A stretch of DNA of 64,000 nucleotides from Butyrivibrio sp. (GCA_015056575.1 SVGA01000008.1:102412-166411); one strand, 5' to 3'. Shown: positions 1 through 11,428, counted from the first letter of the stretch. Numbers and translations: made by a program. Notes: a model not told the origin generated them from the sequence alone.

Positions 1-1158
1 ATGAAGGCTTCCATTAAGAAAGTAAACGGAGTTCTCGGAATTGAAGTTCCCGAAGATGAGATAAAGAGAATCCTTACAAACTTAAGCTTTGAGCCTGTTA
101 TTAACGGAGATGAGCTTACCATCAAAATCCCTGCATATCGTGAGGATATGGAAGATTATCCCGATATCGCAGAAGAGCTTATCCGTATGTACGGTTATGA
201 CCATGTTGAAGCTACATTCCTTAAGGATTGCAGCGTTACAGTGGGAGGAAGAAACTTAAGACAGAAGACAGAGCTTCGTATCAAGAGAGCTCTTTGTGCT
301 CAGGGTGCATATGAGTGCATGCATTATTCATTCTTCTCACCCAGTGACCTTGATCTTCTTGGATTTGCAGAGGATGCGCCCGAGAGAAATGCCATCAGGA
401 TCCTTAATCCTATAAATGAGGACCTGTCTCTTATGAGAACCACACTTGCGGCACAGATGATCCACGCCATTGCAAGAAACCAGAAGAAGGGAACTCTTGA
501 GGGAAGACTGTTTGAACTTGGAAACAGATTCGTTCCCAAGTCACTTCCTCTTACCGAATACCCCGAGGAGAAAGCTACTCTTTGCATCGGTATCTTTGGC
601 GAAGGAGAGGACATCTTCACATTAAAGGGCCTTGCACAGAATGTTGCGGATTCACTGCATGTATGCTTTAAGTATGAAACTTCCGAGAAGACATATCTGC
701 ACCCTTACAGAACTGCAAAGATCCTGTGCGAGGGTGAAGAGGTCGGATATCTTGGACAGATCACCTATGAGATCCAGGATGAGACCGATATGAGAATTCC
801 TGCTTATATCTGCGAGATAGATCTTTCCGTTCTTGAGAAGTGGTATGACAGGACTCCTGTATTTACTCCGCTTTCAAAGTTTGCTGTTGTTAAGCGTGAC
901 CTTGCTCTTATCATGGATAAGACAGTTACCTGTGGAGAGGTTGAGGAGGCAATCTACGGTTCCTGCAAGTATGTGACCGATGTTAAGCTCTTTGACGTAT
1001 ACGAGGGACTTCCTATTCCTCCCACCAAGAAGAGCATGGCCTTCACAATAACCTTCACTCCAAAGGATGAAGAGCTTACTGACGAGATGATAAACGGATT
1101 TGTGGATAAGATGCTTAGAAAGCTCTCATTCACAATGGGAATCGAAATCCGCAGCTGA
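1..1158 (+). CDS. pheT: Phenylalanyl-tRNA synthetase beta subunit, C-terminal part (5'-truncated by window edge)
   Basis: Translation resembles the B5, catalytic-like and anticodon-binding regions of PheT (IRMYGYDHVEAT; PLSKFAVVKRDLALIMDKTV; FDVYEGLPIPPTKKSMAFTITF). The length of 385 aa is about half of a typical PheT. Confidence 0.9.
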   Translation: MKASIKKVNGVLGIEVPEDEIKRILTNLSFEPVINGDELTIKIPAYREDMEDYPDIAEELIRMYGYDHVEATFLKDCSVTVGGRNLRQKTELRIKRALCAQGAYECMHYSFFSPSDLDLLGFAEDAPERNAIRILNPINEDLSLMRTTLAAQMIHAIARNQKKGTLEGRLFELGNRFVPKSLPLTEYPEEKATLCIGIFGEGEDIFTLKGLAQNVADSLHVCFKYETSEKTYLHPYRTAKILCEGEEVGYLGQITYEIQDETDMRIPAYICEIDLSVLEKWYDRTPVFTPLSKFAVVKRDLALIMDKTVTCGEVEEAIYGSCKYVTDVKLFDVYEGLPIPPTKKSMAFTITFTPKDEELTDEMINGFVDKMLRKLSFTMGIEIRS

Positions 1159-1191
1159 TAAGATGATTTGATTGAAACCGCAGCAGGTGTT

Positions 1192-1227
1192 AAAATAGTC
1201 ATTGCTCATGTTAGCAATGACTATTTT
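1192..1227 (+). terminator. Perfect 15-bp stem / 6-nt loop hairpin after pheT
   Basis: AAAATAGTCATTGCT (1192-1206) catgtt AGCAATGACTATTTT (1213-1227), followed by T/A-rich sequence. Confidence 0.75.
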
Positions 1228-1246
1228 TAATTCGAAAGGAGTTTTT

Positions 1247-2746
1247 ATGAATAGAATAAACGCATGGACAACCTACAATCAGGCTCAGCTTAAGGCAGTA
1301 GATAAGTTTGCCGATCAGTACAAGGTATTCCTTGATAATTCCAAGACTGAGAGAGAAGCCATCGATACCATCGTCAATGAGATTGAGGCTGCAGGCTACA
1401 GAGAGCTGAACACTTTGATCGGCGGAAAGACCAAGCTCAAAAAGGGCGATAAGGTTTACTCCGTATGGATGAACAAATCAATTGCAATGTTCCTGATCGG
1501 TTCCGATCCAATGGAAGCAGGAATGAATATCCTTGGGGCACACATTGATTCACCCAGACTGGACGTTAAGCAGAATCCTCTTTATGAGGACAGCAGCATT
1601 GCCTATCTTGATACGCATTACTACGGCGGTATCAAGAAGTATCAGTATGTTGCAATGCCTCTGGCTATTCACGGCGTTATCGTTAAGACCGACGGGACTA
1701 CTGTTCAGCTGAACGTAGGTGAGGATGAGGATGATCCTGTATTCTTCGTATCAGATCTTCTTATCCACCTGGCTCAGGAGCAGATGGCCAAGAAGGCTTC
1801 CAATGTTATTGAGGGTGAAGCCCTTGATCTTATTGTAGGTAACAGACCCTTCGTAATCGAGAAGGATGAGAAGGAAAAGGCAGAAAAAAAGAACACCAGG
1901 CTCTCAGCAGGAGAGAAGTATGCGATCGATGCAGAGAAGGCAGAGAAGGAGGAAAACGGCAAGGTTTCGGGAGCTGTTAAGCGCGGAATCCTGGCAATCC
2001 TTCACGACCTCTACGGAATCAAAGAGGAGGACTTCATCTCAGCCGAGCTTGAGATCGTTCCTGCAGGAAAGGCAAGAGATGCAGGCTTTGACAGATCAAT
2101 GATCCTTGGCTACGGACATGATGACAGAGTATGCGCTTATCCTTCAATGAGAGCAATTCTTGATGTGAAGAATGTTAAGAGAACTTCCTGCTGCATTCTT
2201 GTAGATAAAGAGGAGATCGGTTCTGTAGGTGCAACAGGTATGCAGTCAAGATTCTTTGAGAATGCGGTTGCAGAGCTTATGAACCTGACCGTGGAAGGCT
2301 ACAGTGATCTGGCTCTTAGAAGATGCCTTGCAAATTCCTGCATGCTTTCATCCGATGTTAACGCAGGCTTTGATCCCAGCTATGCATCCTGCTTTGAGAA
2401 GAAGAACGCATCTTACCTCGGAGGCGGACTTGTATTCAGCAAGTTCACAGGATCCCGCGGCAAGTCAGGCTCTAACGATGCCAACGCTGAGTTCATTGCG
2501 GAGATCAGAAAGGCTTATGAGAAGGATAAGATCGTTTATCAGACAGCCGAGCTTGGCAAGGTTGATGTTGGCGGCGGTGGAACCATTGCTTATATCCTTG
2601 CTCTTTATGGCATGAACGTTATAGATGCAGGTGTGGCCGTTCTTAACATGCATGCACCCTGGGAAGCTATCAGCAAGGCAGACCTTTACGAAGCATACAG
2701 AGGATATGTATCCTTCCTGCAGAATATTGATTTTAGAAACCAGTAA
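1247..2746 (+). CDS. M18 family aminopeptidase
   Basis: [28 protein letters not shown] and [15 protein letters not shown] motifs. The ATG at 1247 follows an AAAGGAG ribosome-binding site; the longer ORF start at 1202 lies inside the terminator hairpin. Confidence 0.9.
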   Translation: MNRINAWTTYNQAQLKAVDKFADQYKVFLDNSKTEREAIDTIVNEIEAAGYRELNTLIGGKTKLKKGDKVYSVWMNKSIAMFLIGSDPMEAGMNILGAHIDSPRLDVKQNPLYEDSSIAYLDTHYYGGIKKYQYVAMPLAIHGVIVKTDGTTVQLNVGEDEDDPVFFVSDLLIHLAQEQMAKKASNVIEGEALDLIVGNRPFVIEKDEKEKAEKKNTRLSAGEKYAIDAEKAEKEENGKVSGAVKRGILAILHDLYGIKEEDFISAELEIVPAGKARDAGFDRSMILGYGHDDRVCAYPSMRAILDVKNVKRTSCCILVDKEEIGSVGATGMQSRFFENAVAELMNLTVEGYSDLALRRCLANSCMLSSDVNAGFDPSYASCFEKKNASYLGGGLVFSKFTGSRGKSGSNDANAEFIAEIRKAYEKDKIVYQTAELGKVDVGGGGTIAYILALYGMNVIDAGVAVLNMHAPWEAISKADLYEAYRGYVSFLQNIDFRNQ

Positions 2747-2766
2747 TTTTTAGAAAGAAATATCAG

Positions 2767-3828
2767 ATGAGTGAAAATACAGAAATAGGTTTAAGTACGG
2801 CAGACTACTTTTTTGACCTGCCAAAGGAGCTTATCGCTCAGGATCCCCTTGAAAGGAGAGACGAGTGCAGGCTTCTTACCATGGACAAGACCACAGGACG
2901 CGTTGAGCATCACATCTTCAGCGAGATAATAAACTACCTGGAGCCCGGTGATTGTCTTGTTCTGAATAATACCAGAGTTATTCCCGCAAGACTCCTGGGC
3001 TTTAAAGAGGGCACGGGAGCTGCGGTGGAGATCCTGCTCCTTAAGAGGAAGGAAGCGGATCTTTGGGAGTGTCTGGTAAAACCCGGCAAGAAACTCCGAC
3101 CCGGAGCAAGGGTAAGCTTCGGCGATGGAATACTTACTGCGGAAGTGATGGATATTGTGGATGAGGGAAACCGCCTTGTGAGATTCTTCTATGAGGGAAT
3201 CTGGGAGGAGGTTCTGGACAGACTGGGTGAGATGCCACTGCCTCCCTACATCACCCACAAGCTTCAGGACAAGAACATGTATCAGACCGTCTATGCCAAA
3301 TACGACGGCTCTGCAGCTGCGCCCACAGCGGGACTTCACTTTACAAACGACCTTCTTAAGAAGATAGAGGAGAAGGGAGTTGACCTTGCCTATGTTACCC
3401 TGCATGTTGGCCTTGGTACCTTCAGACCCGTTAAGGTTACAAATGTCAAAGAGCATCACATGCACTCCGAGTGGTATCAGGTGACACAGGAAGCCGCAGA
3501 CAAGATCAACAGGGCAAAAGAGACAGGTCACAGAGTCATCTGCGTCGGTACAACCAGCTGCAGGACCATTGAAAGCGCTGCGGATGAGAAGGGATACCTT
3601 ACCGCCTGCAGCGATGATACATCGATCTTTATTTACCCGGGATACAGGTTTAAGGTGACGGACTGTCTTATCACTAATTTCCATCTTCCCGAGTCAACGC
3701 TGGTCATGCTGGTGTCGGCTCTTGCAGGCAGAGAGCATGTCCTTAATGCTTATGAAGAGGCAATCCGTGAAAAGTACAGATTCTTTTCCTTCGGTGATGC
3801 CTGCTTTTTCTACGATGAAAAGAAGTGA
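2767..3828 (+). CDS. queA: S-adenosylmethionine:tRNA ribosyltransferase-isomerase
   Basis: [44 protein letters not shown] and [13 protein letters not shown] are typical QueA motifs. Confidence 0.95.
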   Translation: MSENTEIGLSTADYFFDLPKELIAQDPLERRDECRLLTMDKTTGRVEHHIFSEIINYLEPGDCLVLNNTRVIPARLLGFKEGTGAAVEILLLKRKEADLWECLVKPGKKLRPGARVSFGDGILTAEVMDIVDEGNRLVRFFYEGIWEEVLDRLGEMPLPPYITHKLQDKNMYQTVYAKYDGSAAAPTAGLHFTNDLLKKIEEKGVDLAYVTLHVGLGTFRPVKVTNVKEHHMHSEWYQVTQEAADKINRAKETGHRVICVGTTSCRTIESAADEKGYLTACSDDTSIFIYPGYRFKVTDCLITNFHLPESTLVMLVSALAGREHVLNAYEEAIREKYRFFSFGDACFFYDEKK

Positions 3829-3907
3829 AAATTAGATTTTACCATAGCATCGTGATACAATGGTTAAGTAGGAAGCGTTACTAACCAATCTTAAACGGGG
3901 GTGCATT

Positions 3908-4264
3908 ATGGAAGATAAGAGAAAACACAAAAGGCTCCAGCTCACCGGCGAGATCATTCTCAAACAGCTGGGAGGATCAGGTGAGGCGACATCAGCGCAG
4001 ATCGAGATCCATGACTGTTCCAGAGACGGTCTGGGATTTAAAACGGATGCTCAGCTCACTATCGGTAACAACTATGAGGCAAACTTAACGCTTTGGACCA
4101 AGGAAACTCTTCATGTATTTATACAGATCGTAAGAGCATCCAAGGAGGGCAACGATTTTCATTATGGGGGAATTTTCATCGGAATGCCCGACACGGACAA
4201 GATGAGAATAGAGGTCTATGAGACCGTAGAAGATCAATTGAAAGAACAGGAAAACAATAAATGA
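3908..4264 (+). CDS. PilZ domain protein
   Basis: [15 protein letters not shown] followed by [12 protein letters not shown] resembles the RxxxR ... (D/N)xSxxG c-di-GMP binding motif. Its end overlaps the next gene by ATGA. Confidence 0.8.
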   Translation: MEDKRKHKRLQLTGEIILKQLGGSGEATSAQIEIHDCSRDGLGFKTDAQLTIGNNYEANLTLWTKETLHVFIQIVRASKEGNDFHYGGIFIGMPDTDKMRIEVYETVEDQLKEQENNK

Positions 4265-5445
4265 AAATAGCAGTAGTAGGTACGGGGTATGTGGGACTTT
4301 CAAATTCAGTTCTTTTGTCCCAGTACAATGATGTGGTGGCTGTAGATGTTATACCCGAGAAGGTGGACATGGTCAACAAACGCAGATCACCCATTGTTGA
4401 CAAAGAGCTGGAGGAGTATTTAAAGAAGGACTCTTTGAGACTGGAAGCGACCCTTGATGCCTCGTACGCTTATGAAGGAGCGGATTTTGTCATTGTTTCC
4501 ACTCCTACCAATTATGATGAGAAGCTGAACTACTTTGATACTTCATCGGTGGTAAGCGTTGTGGATCAGGTAAGGAAAGAGAACCCTGATGCATATATCA
4601 TCATCAAGTCAACAATACCGGTAGGCTATACAGAGGAACTTTCACAGACCTACAATACAGATCACATAATGTTTTCACCGGAGTTTTTGAGGGAGGGACA
4701 TGCCCTTTATGACAATCTCTACCCTTCAAGGATCATCGTGGGCTATGACATTGCAAGTGCGGAAGCTGAGGAGAGAGCACATCTTTTTGCAGATCTTCTT
4801 AAGCAGGGCGCGGTCAAGGAGAATATCGATGTTCTGTTTATGAATACAACAGAGGCTGAGTCGGTTAAGCTCTTTGCCAATACCTATCTGGCTCTTCGAG
4901 TATCATTCTTTAACGAGCTTGATACCTATGCAGAGGTGAGAGGCCTTAACACCAGGAACATCATTGATGGTGTGTGTCTCGATCCCAGGATCGGTGATTT
5001 CTACAACAATCCTTCATTTGGTTACGGCGGCTATTGCCTTCCCAAGGATACCAAGCAGCTTCTGGCCAATTACGAGGATGTGCCCAATAACCTGATCACT
5101 GCCATCGTTGATGCCAACAGGACCAGGAAGGACTTCATTGCCGACAGGATCTGGGCTCTTCATCCCAAGAAGGTGGGAGTTTACAGACTCACCATGAAGG
5201 CCGGTTCCGACAACTTCAGGCAGTCTGCTATCCAGGGTATCATGAAGAGGATCAAGTCAAGAGGAATAGAGTGCGTGGTTTACGAGCCAACACTTGATGC
5301 GGAAGACTTCTTTAACTCCAGGGTGGAGAGAAACCTTGAAACCTTCAAGAAGGAATGTGACTTCATCATCGCAAACCGCCTTACGCCTGAACTTATGGAT
5401 GTGGTGGATAAGGTATATACAAGGGATCTGTTTGGTAACGAATAA
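4261..5445 (+). CDS. ugd: UDP-glucose 6-dehydrogenase / nucleotide sugar dehydrogenase
   Basis: [21 protein letters not shown] Rossmann start; [52 protein letters not shown] active-site cysteine motif. Confidence 0.93.
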   Translation: MKIAVVGTGYVGLSNSVLLSQYNDVVAVDVIPEKVDMVNKRRSPIVDKELEEYLKKDSLRLEATLDASYAYEGADFVIVSTPTNYDEKLNYFDTSSVVSVVDQVRKENPDAYIIIKSTIPVGYTEELSQTYNTDHIMFSPEFLREGHALYDNLYPSRIIVGYDIASAEAEERAHLFADLLKQGAVKENIDVLFMNTTEAESVKLFANTYLALRVSFFNELDTYAEVRGLNTRNIIDGVCLDPRIGDFYNNPSFGYGGYCLPKDTKQLLANYEDVPNNLITAIVDANRTRKDFIADRIWALHPKKVGVYRLTMKAGSDNFRQSAIQGIMKRIKSRGIECVVYEPTLDAEDFFNSRVERNLETFKKECDFIIANRLTPELMDVVDKVYTRDLFGNE

Positions 5446-5454
5446 GGCAGGATT

Positions 5455-6435
5455 ATGAAGGACATAATGACAGACCGGGATATTATTTCAATCAGTAATG
5501 CAATGATAAACCTCTACCGGGTAATAGTCCTGGTAGAGGATACAAGCTCTTTTTGCCATGTTTATGAATGGGAAAAAGAGCTTTCTTATTTGGCGGTAAA
5601 TGACGGCGACCCATTTTCCGTACTTTGCGACAACATCTACAGAAACATACATCCCGAGGACAGGGAAGAGTTTCAGATACTGTCAGATCAGAACAGGATT
5701 CATGAAGTTCTTTCAAAGCAGCTCCATATCTATGGGGAGTGCAGGATAAGACATGAGGACGGTAATTATTACTGGTATGGGATCACCATCTGTAACGCCA
5801 TGGTCAGGGAGAGCACAAAGGGGCAGGAATATCTTTTCCTGATACAGGACATACATGAGAGCAAATCCAGAGAGGTAAGTGAAAATGCCCAGCTGCTCAA
5901 GAGCCTTTGCAAGCTGGAGAATGAGTATAATACGCTGTTTGAGGAAAATATGACGGATTCTCTTACGGGCTGCTATAACCGAAAGGGCTTTAAGTACTAT
6001 GAAACCTTTGCTCTGGAAGAGGCTAAAAAGGCAGATAAGAAGTTATTTGTCTGTGTAATTGACCTCAACGGACTCAAGAATTTGAATGACACCTACGGGC
6101 ATGAAGCAGGGGACACAGGAATCAGAACGGTTGCGGATGCGCTTAGAGCGTCTGTGCCGGAGGGAGCCAGGATCATAAGGACAGGCGGTGATGAACTGCT
6201 GGTGTTCGCTGCCCTGGGAAGTGACAGCAGCGAACCGGAAGAGATGGGCAAGCGACTTGAGGAGTATCTGGATAATTACAACAAAACCCATAACAATCCA
6301 TTTAGGGTATCTGCCAGCTACGGCTATGTATTTGAAGACATTGATGAGAATGTTGACAGTCTTGAGAAATACATTCAGACAGCAGATGGAAAGATGTATG
6401 AGATGAAGGAGAAGACCGATCCGTATAAGCGGTAA
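5455..6435 (+). CDS. Diguanylate cyclase with N-terminal PAS-like region (GGDEL variant)
   Basis: DSLTGCYNRKGF, DLNGLKNLNDTYGHEAGD and RTGGDELLVFA. Confidence 0.87.
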   Translation: MKDIMTDRDIISISNAMINLYRVIVLVEDTSSFCHVYEWEKELSYLAVNDGDPFSVLCDNIYRNIHPEDREEFQILSDQNRIHEVLSKQLHIYGECRIRHEDGNYYWYGITICNAMVRESTKGQEYLFLIQDIHESKSREVSENAQLLKSLCKLENEYNTLFEENMTDSLTGCYNRKGFKYYETFALEEAKKADKKLFVCVIDLNGLKNLNDTYGHEAGDTGIRTVADALRASVPEGARIIRTGGDELLVFAALGSDSSEPEEMGKRLEEYLDNYNKTHNNPFRVSASYGYVFEDIDENVDSLEKYIQTADGKMYEMKEKTDPYKR

Positions 6436-6477
6436 AGGAGGTGTTTTCATTAAACAATATCGTATCACCGGAATATA

Positions 6478-6518
6478 AAAATAAATGCCTTCCCCGGTCA
6501 GGGGAAGGCATTTATTTT
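6478..6518. terminator. Bidirectional intrinsic terminator between convergent genes
   Basis: 18-bp stem AAAATAAATGCCTTCCCC / ggtca / GGGGAAGGCATTTATTTT with A and T tracts on either side. Confidence 0.92.
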
Positions 6519-7846
6519 CATAATAATCCCTGCAGATCTCTAAAGAATGTGGGATAGGAAATCCCAACGCACTCATCACCGATGATCCTTGTGGTGCCTT
6601 CTGCGGCCAGAGAAGCAATGGCGAAACTCATGGCAAGGCGATGGTCGTCATGGGAGTTAATGTCTGCGCCCTTAAGGGGCTTTCCTCCACGGATGATCAT
6701 TCCGTCATCTGTAGCCTCGATATCACATCCCATTGCCTTAAGTCCGTCTACGACAGTATCGATGCGGTTGGACTCTTTGATCTTAAGCTCCGCTGCATCT
6801 TTTATTATGGTCTCGCAGTCCATGGTGGCTGAGAGAACGGCAATAACAGGAAGCTCGTCAATCATAGTGGGGATATCTTTTCCCCCTATAACAAACTGAT
6901 GGTTCTCATTGCCGTGAAGCTCTGAATGTCTTACAAGGATGTCTGCCTTGGGCTCCGAGGTCTCATCCAGATTTTCCAGGGTGATATCCGCACCCATCTG
7001 CTTGAGGACGGAGAGGATTCCGGCTCTTGTTTTATTGATGCCGACATTCCTTATGAGGATTTCGGAACCGGGTACTATAAGAGCTGCTGCGATAAAGTAA
7101 GCAGCAGATGAGATATCTCCCGGAACATTTATCTTGCGGCCGGTAAGGGGCATTCCCGGATGAAGGATAGCCACGGCGCTTCCGTCCGGTGCGATTTCAT
7201 TGTGAATATCAGCGCCAAAGGAAGAGAGCATTATCTCTGTGTGGTTTCTTGAAAGCGCGGGCTCATAGACCATGCAGTCCCCCTCGGCATAGAGGCCGGC
7301 CAGCATGATGCAGGATTTAACCTGGGCGGAAGCCACAGGATTCTTGTAGGTTATTCCGTGAAGAGTCCTGCCGCCCTTGAAACTAAGGGGTGCGCAGTCA
7401 TTGCCCATTACGGAAGTCACATCCGCTCCCATACTGGTAAGTGGAGTGATGATCCTTTTCATGGGCCTTTTTTCTATGGATCTGTCTCCGGTGATCATGC
7501 TGTCAAAGGGCTGGGCAGCAAGGATGCCGGACATAAGTCTTGTGGTGGTGCCGCTGTTCCCTGTATAAAGAGTGGTTGTGGGAGCGCAGAAGCTGTGAAG
7601 TCCCTTGCCGTGCACGGTGATCGTGGGGACTCCGTTAGTGGGGCGAACCGCATGGTCGATATAGACGCCAAGCTTCCTGAAGCAGTCTATGGTGGAAAGG
7701 CAGTCCGCACTGTTCAAAAAGCCTGTTACTTCGGTGGTGCCTTCGGCCAGGGCGCCAAACATGATGCTTCTGTGGGAGATGGATTTATCTCCCGGTACAA
7801 AAATGTCCCCCTTAAGCGGGTGGGTTGCTTTTTCCAAAGCAATCAT
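6518..7846 (-). CDS. aroA: 3-phosphoshikimate 1-carboxyvinyltransferase (EPSP synthase)
   Basis: GDKSISHRSIMFGALAEG, LYTGNSGTTTRLMSGIL and KESNRIDTVVDGLKAMG. The ATG at 7846 has GGAGGG upstream (MIALEKATH start). Confidence 0.95.
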   Translation of the reverse strand: MIALEKATHPLKGDIFVPGDKSISHRSIMFGALAEGTTEVTGFLNSADCLSTIDCFRKLGVYIDHAVRPTNGVPTITVHGKGLHSFCAPTTTLYTGNSGTTTRLMSGILAAQPFDSMITGDRSIEKRPMKRIITPLTSMGADVTSVMGNDCAPLSFKGGRTLHGITYKNPVASAQVKSCIMLAGLYAEGDCMVYEPALSRNHTEIMLSSFGADIHNEIAPDGSAVAILHPGMPLTGRKINVPGDISSAAYFIAAALIVPGSEILIRNVGINKTRAGILSVLKQMGADITLENLDETSEPKADILVRHSELHGNENHQFVIGGKDIPTMIDELPVIAVLSATMDCETIIKDAAELKIKESNRIDTVVDGLKAMGCDIEATDDGMIIRGGKPLKGADINSHDDHRLAMSFAIASLAAEGTTRIIGDECVGISYPTFFRDLQGLL

Positions 7847-7869
7847 ACAAAACCCTCCGATCTGAAATC

Positions 7870-8973
7870 TCAAGTATTTCTTGAGTAGCAGTTGTATCCG
7901 TTATTTGTAAGAATATCCCGGGCTTTATCAAGGCCCTGTCTGTCGTGAAACTCTATCCTCAAGGTTCCCCGTTCATATTCCCTGTTGTGTACGATTCCGA
8001 TGTTCTTGATATTAATATTGTTATCAGACAAAAGAACCGCCACTTTAGCCAGGTTACCGGGCTTGTCATCGATATCTACCCGAATATCGAAAACTGTCTT
8101 TAAAGGCCCTCCGGCCATATCGGAAAAGCTCTCTCTGTACTGCCGTGCCATGGTAAAGAAATCCAGTATCTTATCTTCATCATGTTCATCGATGGCCAAT
8201 TTGATCTCGAAAAGAGAATCGATATATTTACCGAGAAGCTCTGAGATATTGTATGCGTTGGTGTTACAGATCTGATTCCACATAACGGGAGAAGAGGAAG
8301 AAATCCTTGTGATATCCTTGAAGCCTCCTGCCGCAATGGTCTTCATCAGCTGCTGTGGATCGTCGTTGTCATGAACAAGGTTGACCAGGGAAGCTGAGAT
8401 CACGTGAGGAACATGGCTGATAGCTGCCGTGATATAGTCGTGCTGCTGATAAGGGATTATAAGGGGAATGGCCCCCATACTCTTTACCAGCTCTTCGTAG
8501 TCCTTGAGACGCTCGTCTTCGGTGTCCTTGGTCTTGGTAATGATATAGTAGGCATTCTCAAGGAGCTTCGCCTTTGAATTGCCAAAACCTATGCGCTCGG
8601 TTCCTGCCATGGGGTGACCGCCGATGAACTGACGGGTGAGCCCCAGCTCTTTTACCAGCTCATGGATCCCTGTCTTGACACTGCCGATATCCGTGACGGT
8701 GGTGCGGGGATCAAGGAATGGTACAAGCATCTTAAGATTCTCGTTGTTTATCTCAACCGGTGCGCAAAGGAAAATATAGTCGCATTCGGTAAACTCAGGC
8801 CCGATGGAATAGAGGGGGACGTCAATTATATTCTCGGCAAAAGCCGTGTCCACAGTCTCCTTGTGGGGTGTATATGCGATGATCTTAGAATCCGGGGAAA
8901 AGAGCCTGATAGCGCGGGCAATGGATCCTCCGATGAGTCCAAGACCAACAAAACCAAAGGTTTTAGAGTCCAT
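7870..8973 (-). CDS. tyrA: Prephenate dehydrogenase with C-terminal ACT-like domain
   Basis: FGFVGLGLIGGSIARAI, TDIGSVKTGI, GGHPMAGTE; C-terminal VDIDDKPGNLAKVAVLLSDNNINIKNIGI resembles an ACT domain. Confidence 0.9.
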   Translation of the reverse strand: MDSKTFGFVGLGLIGGSIARAIRLFSPDSKIIAYTPHKETVDTAFAENIIDVPLYSIGPEFTECDYIFLCAPVEINNENLKMLVPFLDPRTTVTDIGSVKTGIHELVKELGLTRQFIGGHPMAGTERIGFGNSKAKLLENAYYIITKTKDTEDERLKDYEELVKSMGAIPLIIPYQQHDYITAAISHVPHVISASLVNLVHDNDDPQQLMKTIAAGGFKDITRISSSSPVMWNQICNTNAYNISELLGKYIDSLFEIKLAIDEHDEDKILDFFTMARQYRESFSDMAGGPLKTVFDIRVDIDDKPGNLAKVAVLLSDNNINIKNIGIVHNREYERGTLRIEFHDRQGLDKARDILTNNGYNCYSRNT

Positions 8974-9206
8974 TATTGAAAAAATCTCCCTGTTTAAAGT
9001 AACGTCTTAAGCACCACTATATCACTTTAATGTACGAAAATCAACGCTTTGAGTGGGAAATTTAACCACAATTATACTTGTGCAAAACGTACGATATTAC
9101 TTGTTTTAGGACTATTTTTTTAGTAAAATGGTTATATGATTTTCTTGGGGAGCTGTAACATATCTTATACATAATTCCCAAATACATCCAAACTGGAGGA
9201 CTAGAT

Positions 9207-11297
9207 ATGAACGTTTACACGACAGACAAGATCAGAAACGTAGTACTGTTGGGGCATGGCGGCGCAGGAAAGACCACTCTTGCCGAAGCTATGGCATACC
9301 TTGCAGGGATCACATCCCGTATGGGAAAAGTTGAGGATGGCAACACTCTGAGCGATTTCGATAAGGAAGAGCAGAAGAGAGGCATTTCCATCAGCACATC
9401 AACTATTCCTCTTGAGTGGGACGGACATAAGATCAACCTACTGGATACTCCCGGCTTCTTTGATTTTGTCGGTGAGGTAGAAGAGGCTATCAGCGTAGCC
9501 GATGCAGCTATCATTGTTGTTTCGGGTAAGGCAGGGATCGAAGTTGGAACAGAGAGAGCATGGGATCTTTGCGAGAAGTATAAGATTCCCCGTATGTTCT
9601 TTGTTTCCGATATGGATATAGATGATGTTTCTTACAGACAGGTTGTTCAGGATCTGACAGATAAATACGGCAAAAAGATGGCTCCTTTCAATCTTCCTAT
9701 CCGTGAGAACGGGAAGTTTGTCGGATATGTAAATATTATCCAGGAGAAGGGCTTCAGATGGGAAGGCAAGGAGGTTGTTGAGTGCCCTGTTCCCGAGTAC
9801 AACGAAGCTAACCTCAAGCTCTTTAGAGATACTCTTATTGAGACTGTTGCCGAGACCTCAGAGGAGTTCATGGACAGATACTTTGGCGGTGATACATTCT
9901 CAGAGGCTGAGATCAGAGCAGCTGCCCGCAGCAACGTTTGCGACTGCTCCATCGTTCCTATCGAGATGGGATCAAGCACATTGTGCCAGGGTATATACAC
10001 TCTGCTTGATGATATCGTTAAGTACATGCCCAGCCCCGAGAACCGCAAGATGGCCGGCATTAACACCAACACCAACGAAGTATTCGAAGCTGACTTTGAC
10101 TTCAGTAAGCCCAAGACTGCTTTCGTATTCAAGACCATGATCGATCCCTTCATCGGTAAGTACTCACTTATCAAGGTTCGTTCAGGTGTCCTTAAGCCCG
10201 ACGATCAGATGTACGTTGCAGGCAAGGATCAGGATGTTAAGATCGGCAAGCTCTATGTTCTTCAGGGCAACAAGGCTACTGAGGTTCCCGAGCTTCACGC
10301 AGGTGATCTTGGTGCTCTCCAGAAGGTTGATATCGCAACAGGTGATACACTTTCAACCAAGGCCAATCCTATTACCTATGCTAAGATGGATATTTCCAAG
10401 CCTTACACTTACATGAGATATCATGCACAGAACAAGGCTGATATCGATAAGATCGCTCAGTCGCTGGCTAAGCTTTCAGCTGAGGATCAGACCCTTAAGG
10501 CAGTTAACGACGCAGAGAACCGTCAGACCCTGCTCTATGGTATGGGCGACATGCATCTTGAAGTTGTTCAGAGTAAGCTCAAGAATATCTACAAGGTTGA
10601 CATCGACCTCACTAAACCTAAGGTTGCTTTCAGAGAGACTATCCGCAAGAACTCTGATGTTGAGTACAAGTACAAGAAGCAGACCGGCGGACACGGACAG
10701 TACGGACACGTTAAGATGCGTTTCGAGCCTTCAGGCGATCCTTTAACACCTTATGTATTCGATCAGGAAGTTGTAGGCGGAGCAGTTCCCAAGAACTTCT
10801 TCCCTGCCGTTGAGAAGGGTATCAATGAGTCGGTTCAGAGAGGACCTCTGGCAGCTTACCCTGTAGTAGGCGTTAAGGCAACTCTTTACGACGGATCGTA
10901 TCACCCTGTAGATTCTTCCGAGATGGCCTTCAAGGTTGCTGCATCGGGAGCCTTCAAGAAGGGCTTCATGGAAGCAGGCCCCGTTCTTCTTGAACCCATC
11001 GTATCCCTTAAGGTTACCGTTCCGGATAGCTTTACCGGTGACGTAATGGGTGACCTCAATAAGAGAAGAGGCCGCGTTCTTGGAATGAATCCTTCCCTTA
11101 CGGGCAAGCAGGTCATCGAGGCTGAGGTTCCCATGATGGAACTCTTCGGATACTGCACACAGCTTCGCTCCATGACAGGAGGAAGCGGCGACTTCGAGTA
11201 TGAATTCGCAAGATATGAGCAGGCTCCTTCAGATGTTCAGGCCAAGGAAGTTGCAGACAGAGCCGACAAGGTTGCTGCAGCAAACTCAGAAGAGTAA
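9207..11297 (+). CDS. Elongation factor G-like GTPase (EF-G paralogue class)
   Basis: VVLLGHGGAGKTTLAEAM P-loop, LLDTPGFFDFVGEV and EF-G domains IV/V (TGGHGQYGHVKMRFEP; SMTGGSGDFEYEFARYEQAP). P-loop and switch I differ from canonical FusA. Confidence 0.88.
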   Translation: MNVYTTDKIRNVVLLGHGGAGKTTLAEAMAYLAGITSRMGKVEDGNTLSDFDKEEQKRGISISTSTIPLEWDGHKINLLDTPGFFDFVGEVEEAISVADAAIIVVSGKAGIEVGTERAWDLCEKYKIPRMFFVSDMDIDDVSYRQVVQDLTDKYGKKMAPFNLPIRENGKFVGYVNIIQEKGFRWEGKEVVECPVPEYNEANLKLFRDTLIETVAETSEEFMDRYFGGDTFSEAEIRAAARSNVCDCSIVPIEMGSSTLCQGIYTLLDDIVKYMPSPENRKMAGINTNTNEVFEADFDFSKPKTAFVFKTMIDPFIGKYSLIKVRSGVLKPDDQMYVAGKDQDVKIGKLYVLQGNKATEVPELHAGDLGALQKVDIATGDTLSTKANPITYAKMDISKPYTYMRYHAQNKADIDKIAQSLAKLSAEDQTLKAVNDAENRQTLLYGMGDMHLEVVQSKLKNIYKVDIDLTKPKVAFRETIRKNSDVEYKYKKQTGGHGQYGHVKMRFEPSGDPLTPYVFDQEVVGGAVPKNFFPAVEKGINESVQRGPLAAYPVVGVKATLYDGSYHPVDSSEMAFKVAASGAFKKGFMEAGPVLLEPIVSLKVTVPDSFTGDVMGDLNKRRGRVLGMNPSLTGKQVIEAEVPMMELFGYCTQLRSMTGGSGDFEYEFARYEQAPSDVQAKEVADRADKVAAANSEE

Positions 11298-11314
11298 TAT
11301 ATATACGTTTTTTC

Positions 11315-11348
11315 AAACTCCTCCGGAGCCTATCCGGGGGAGTTTTTT
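11315..11348 (+). terminator. Intrinsic terminator after EF-G-like gene
   Basis: AAACTCCTCCGG agcctat CCGGGGGAGTTTTTT. Confidence 0.88.
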
Positions 11349-11428
11349 AATGGGATAGTGTTGGAAAAATCAGCAAAATTTATAGTGTTTTTATGATTAA
11401 ATATACGTTTTTATGATAACATTATGAT

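Noticed and set aside
2791-3684. 297-aa minus-strand ORF
   Set aside because: Fully antisense to a clear queA gene; low-plausibility composition; shadow ORF.
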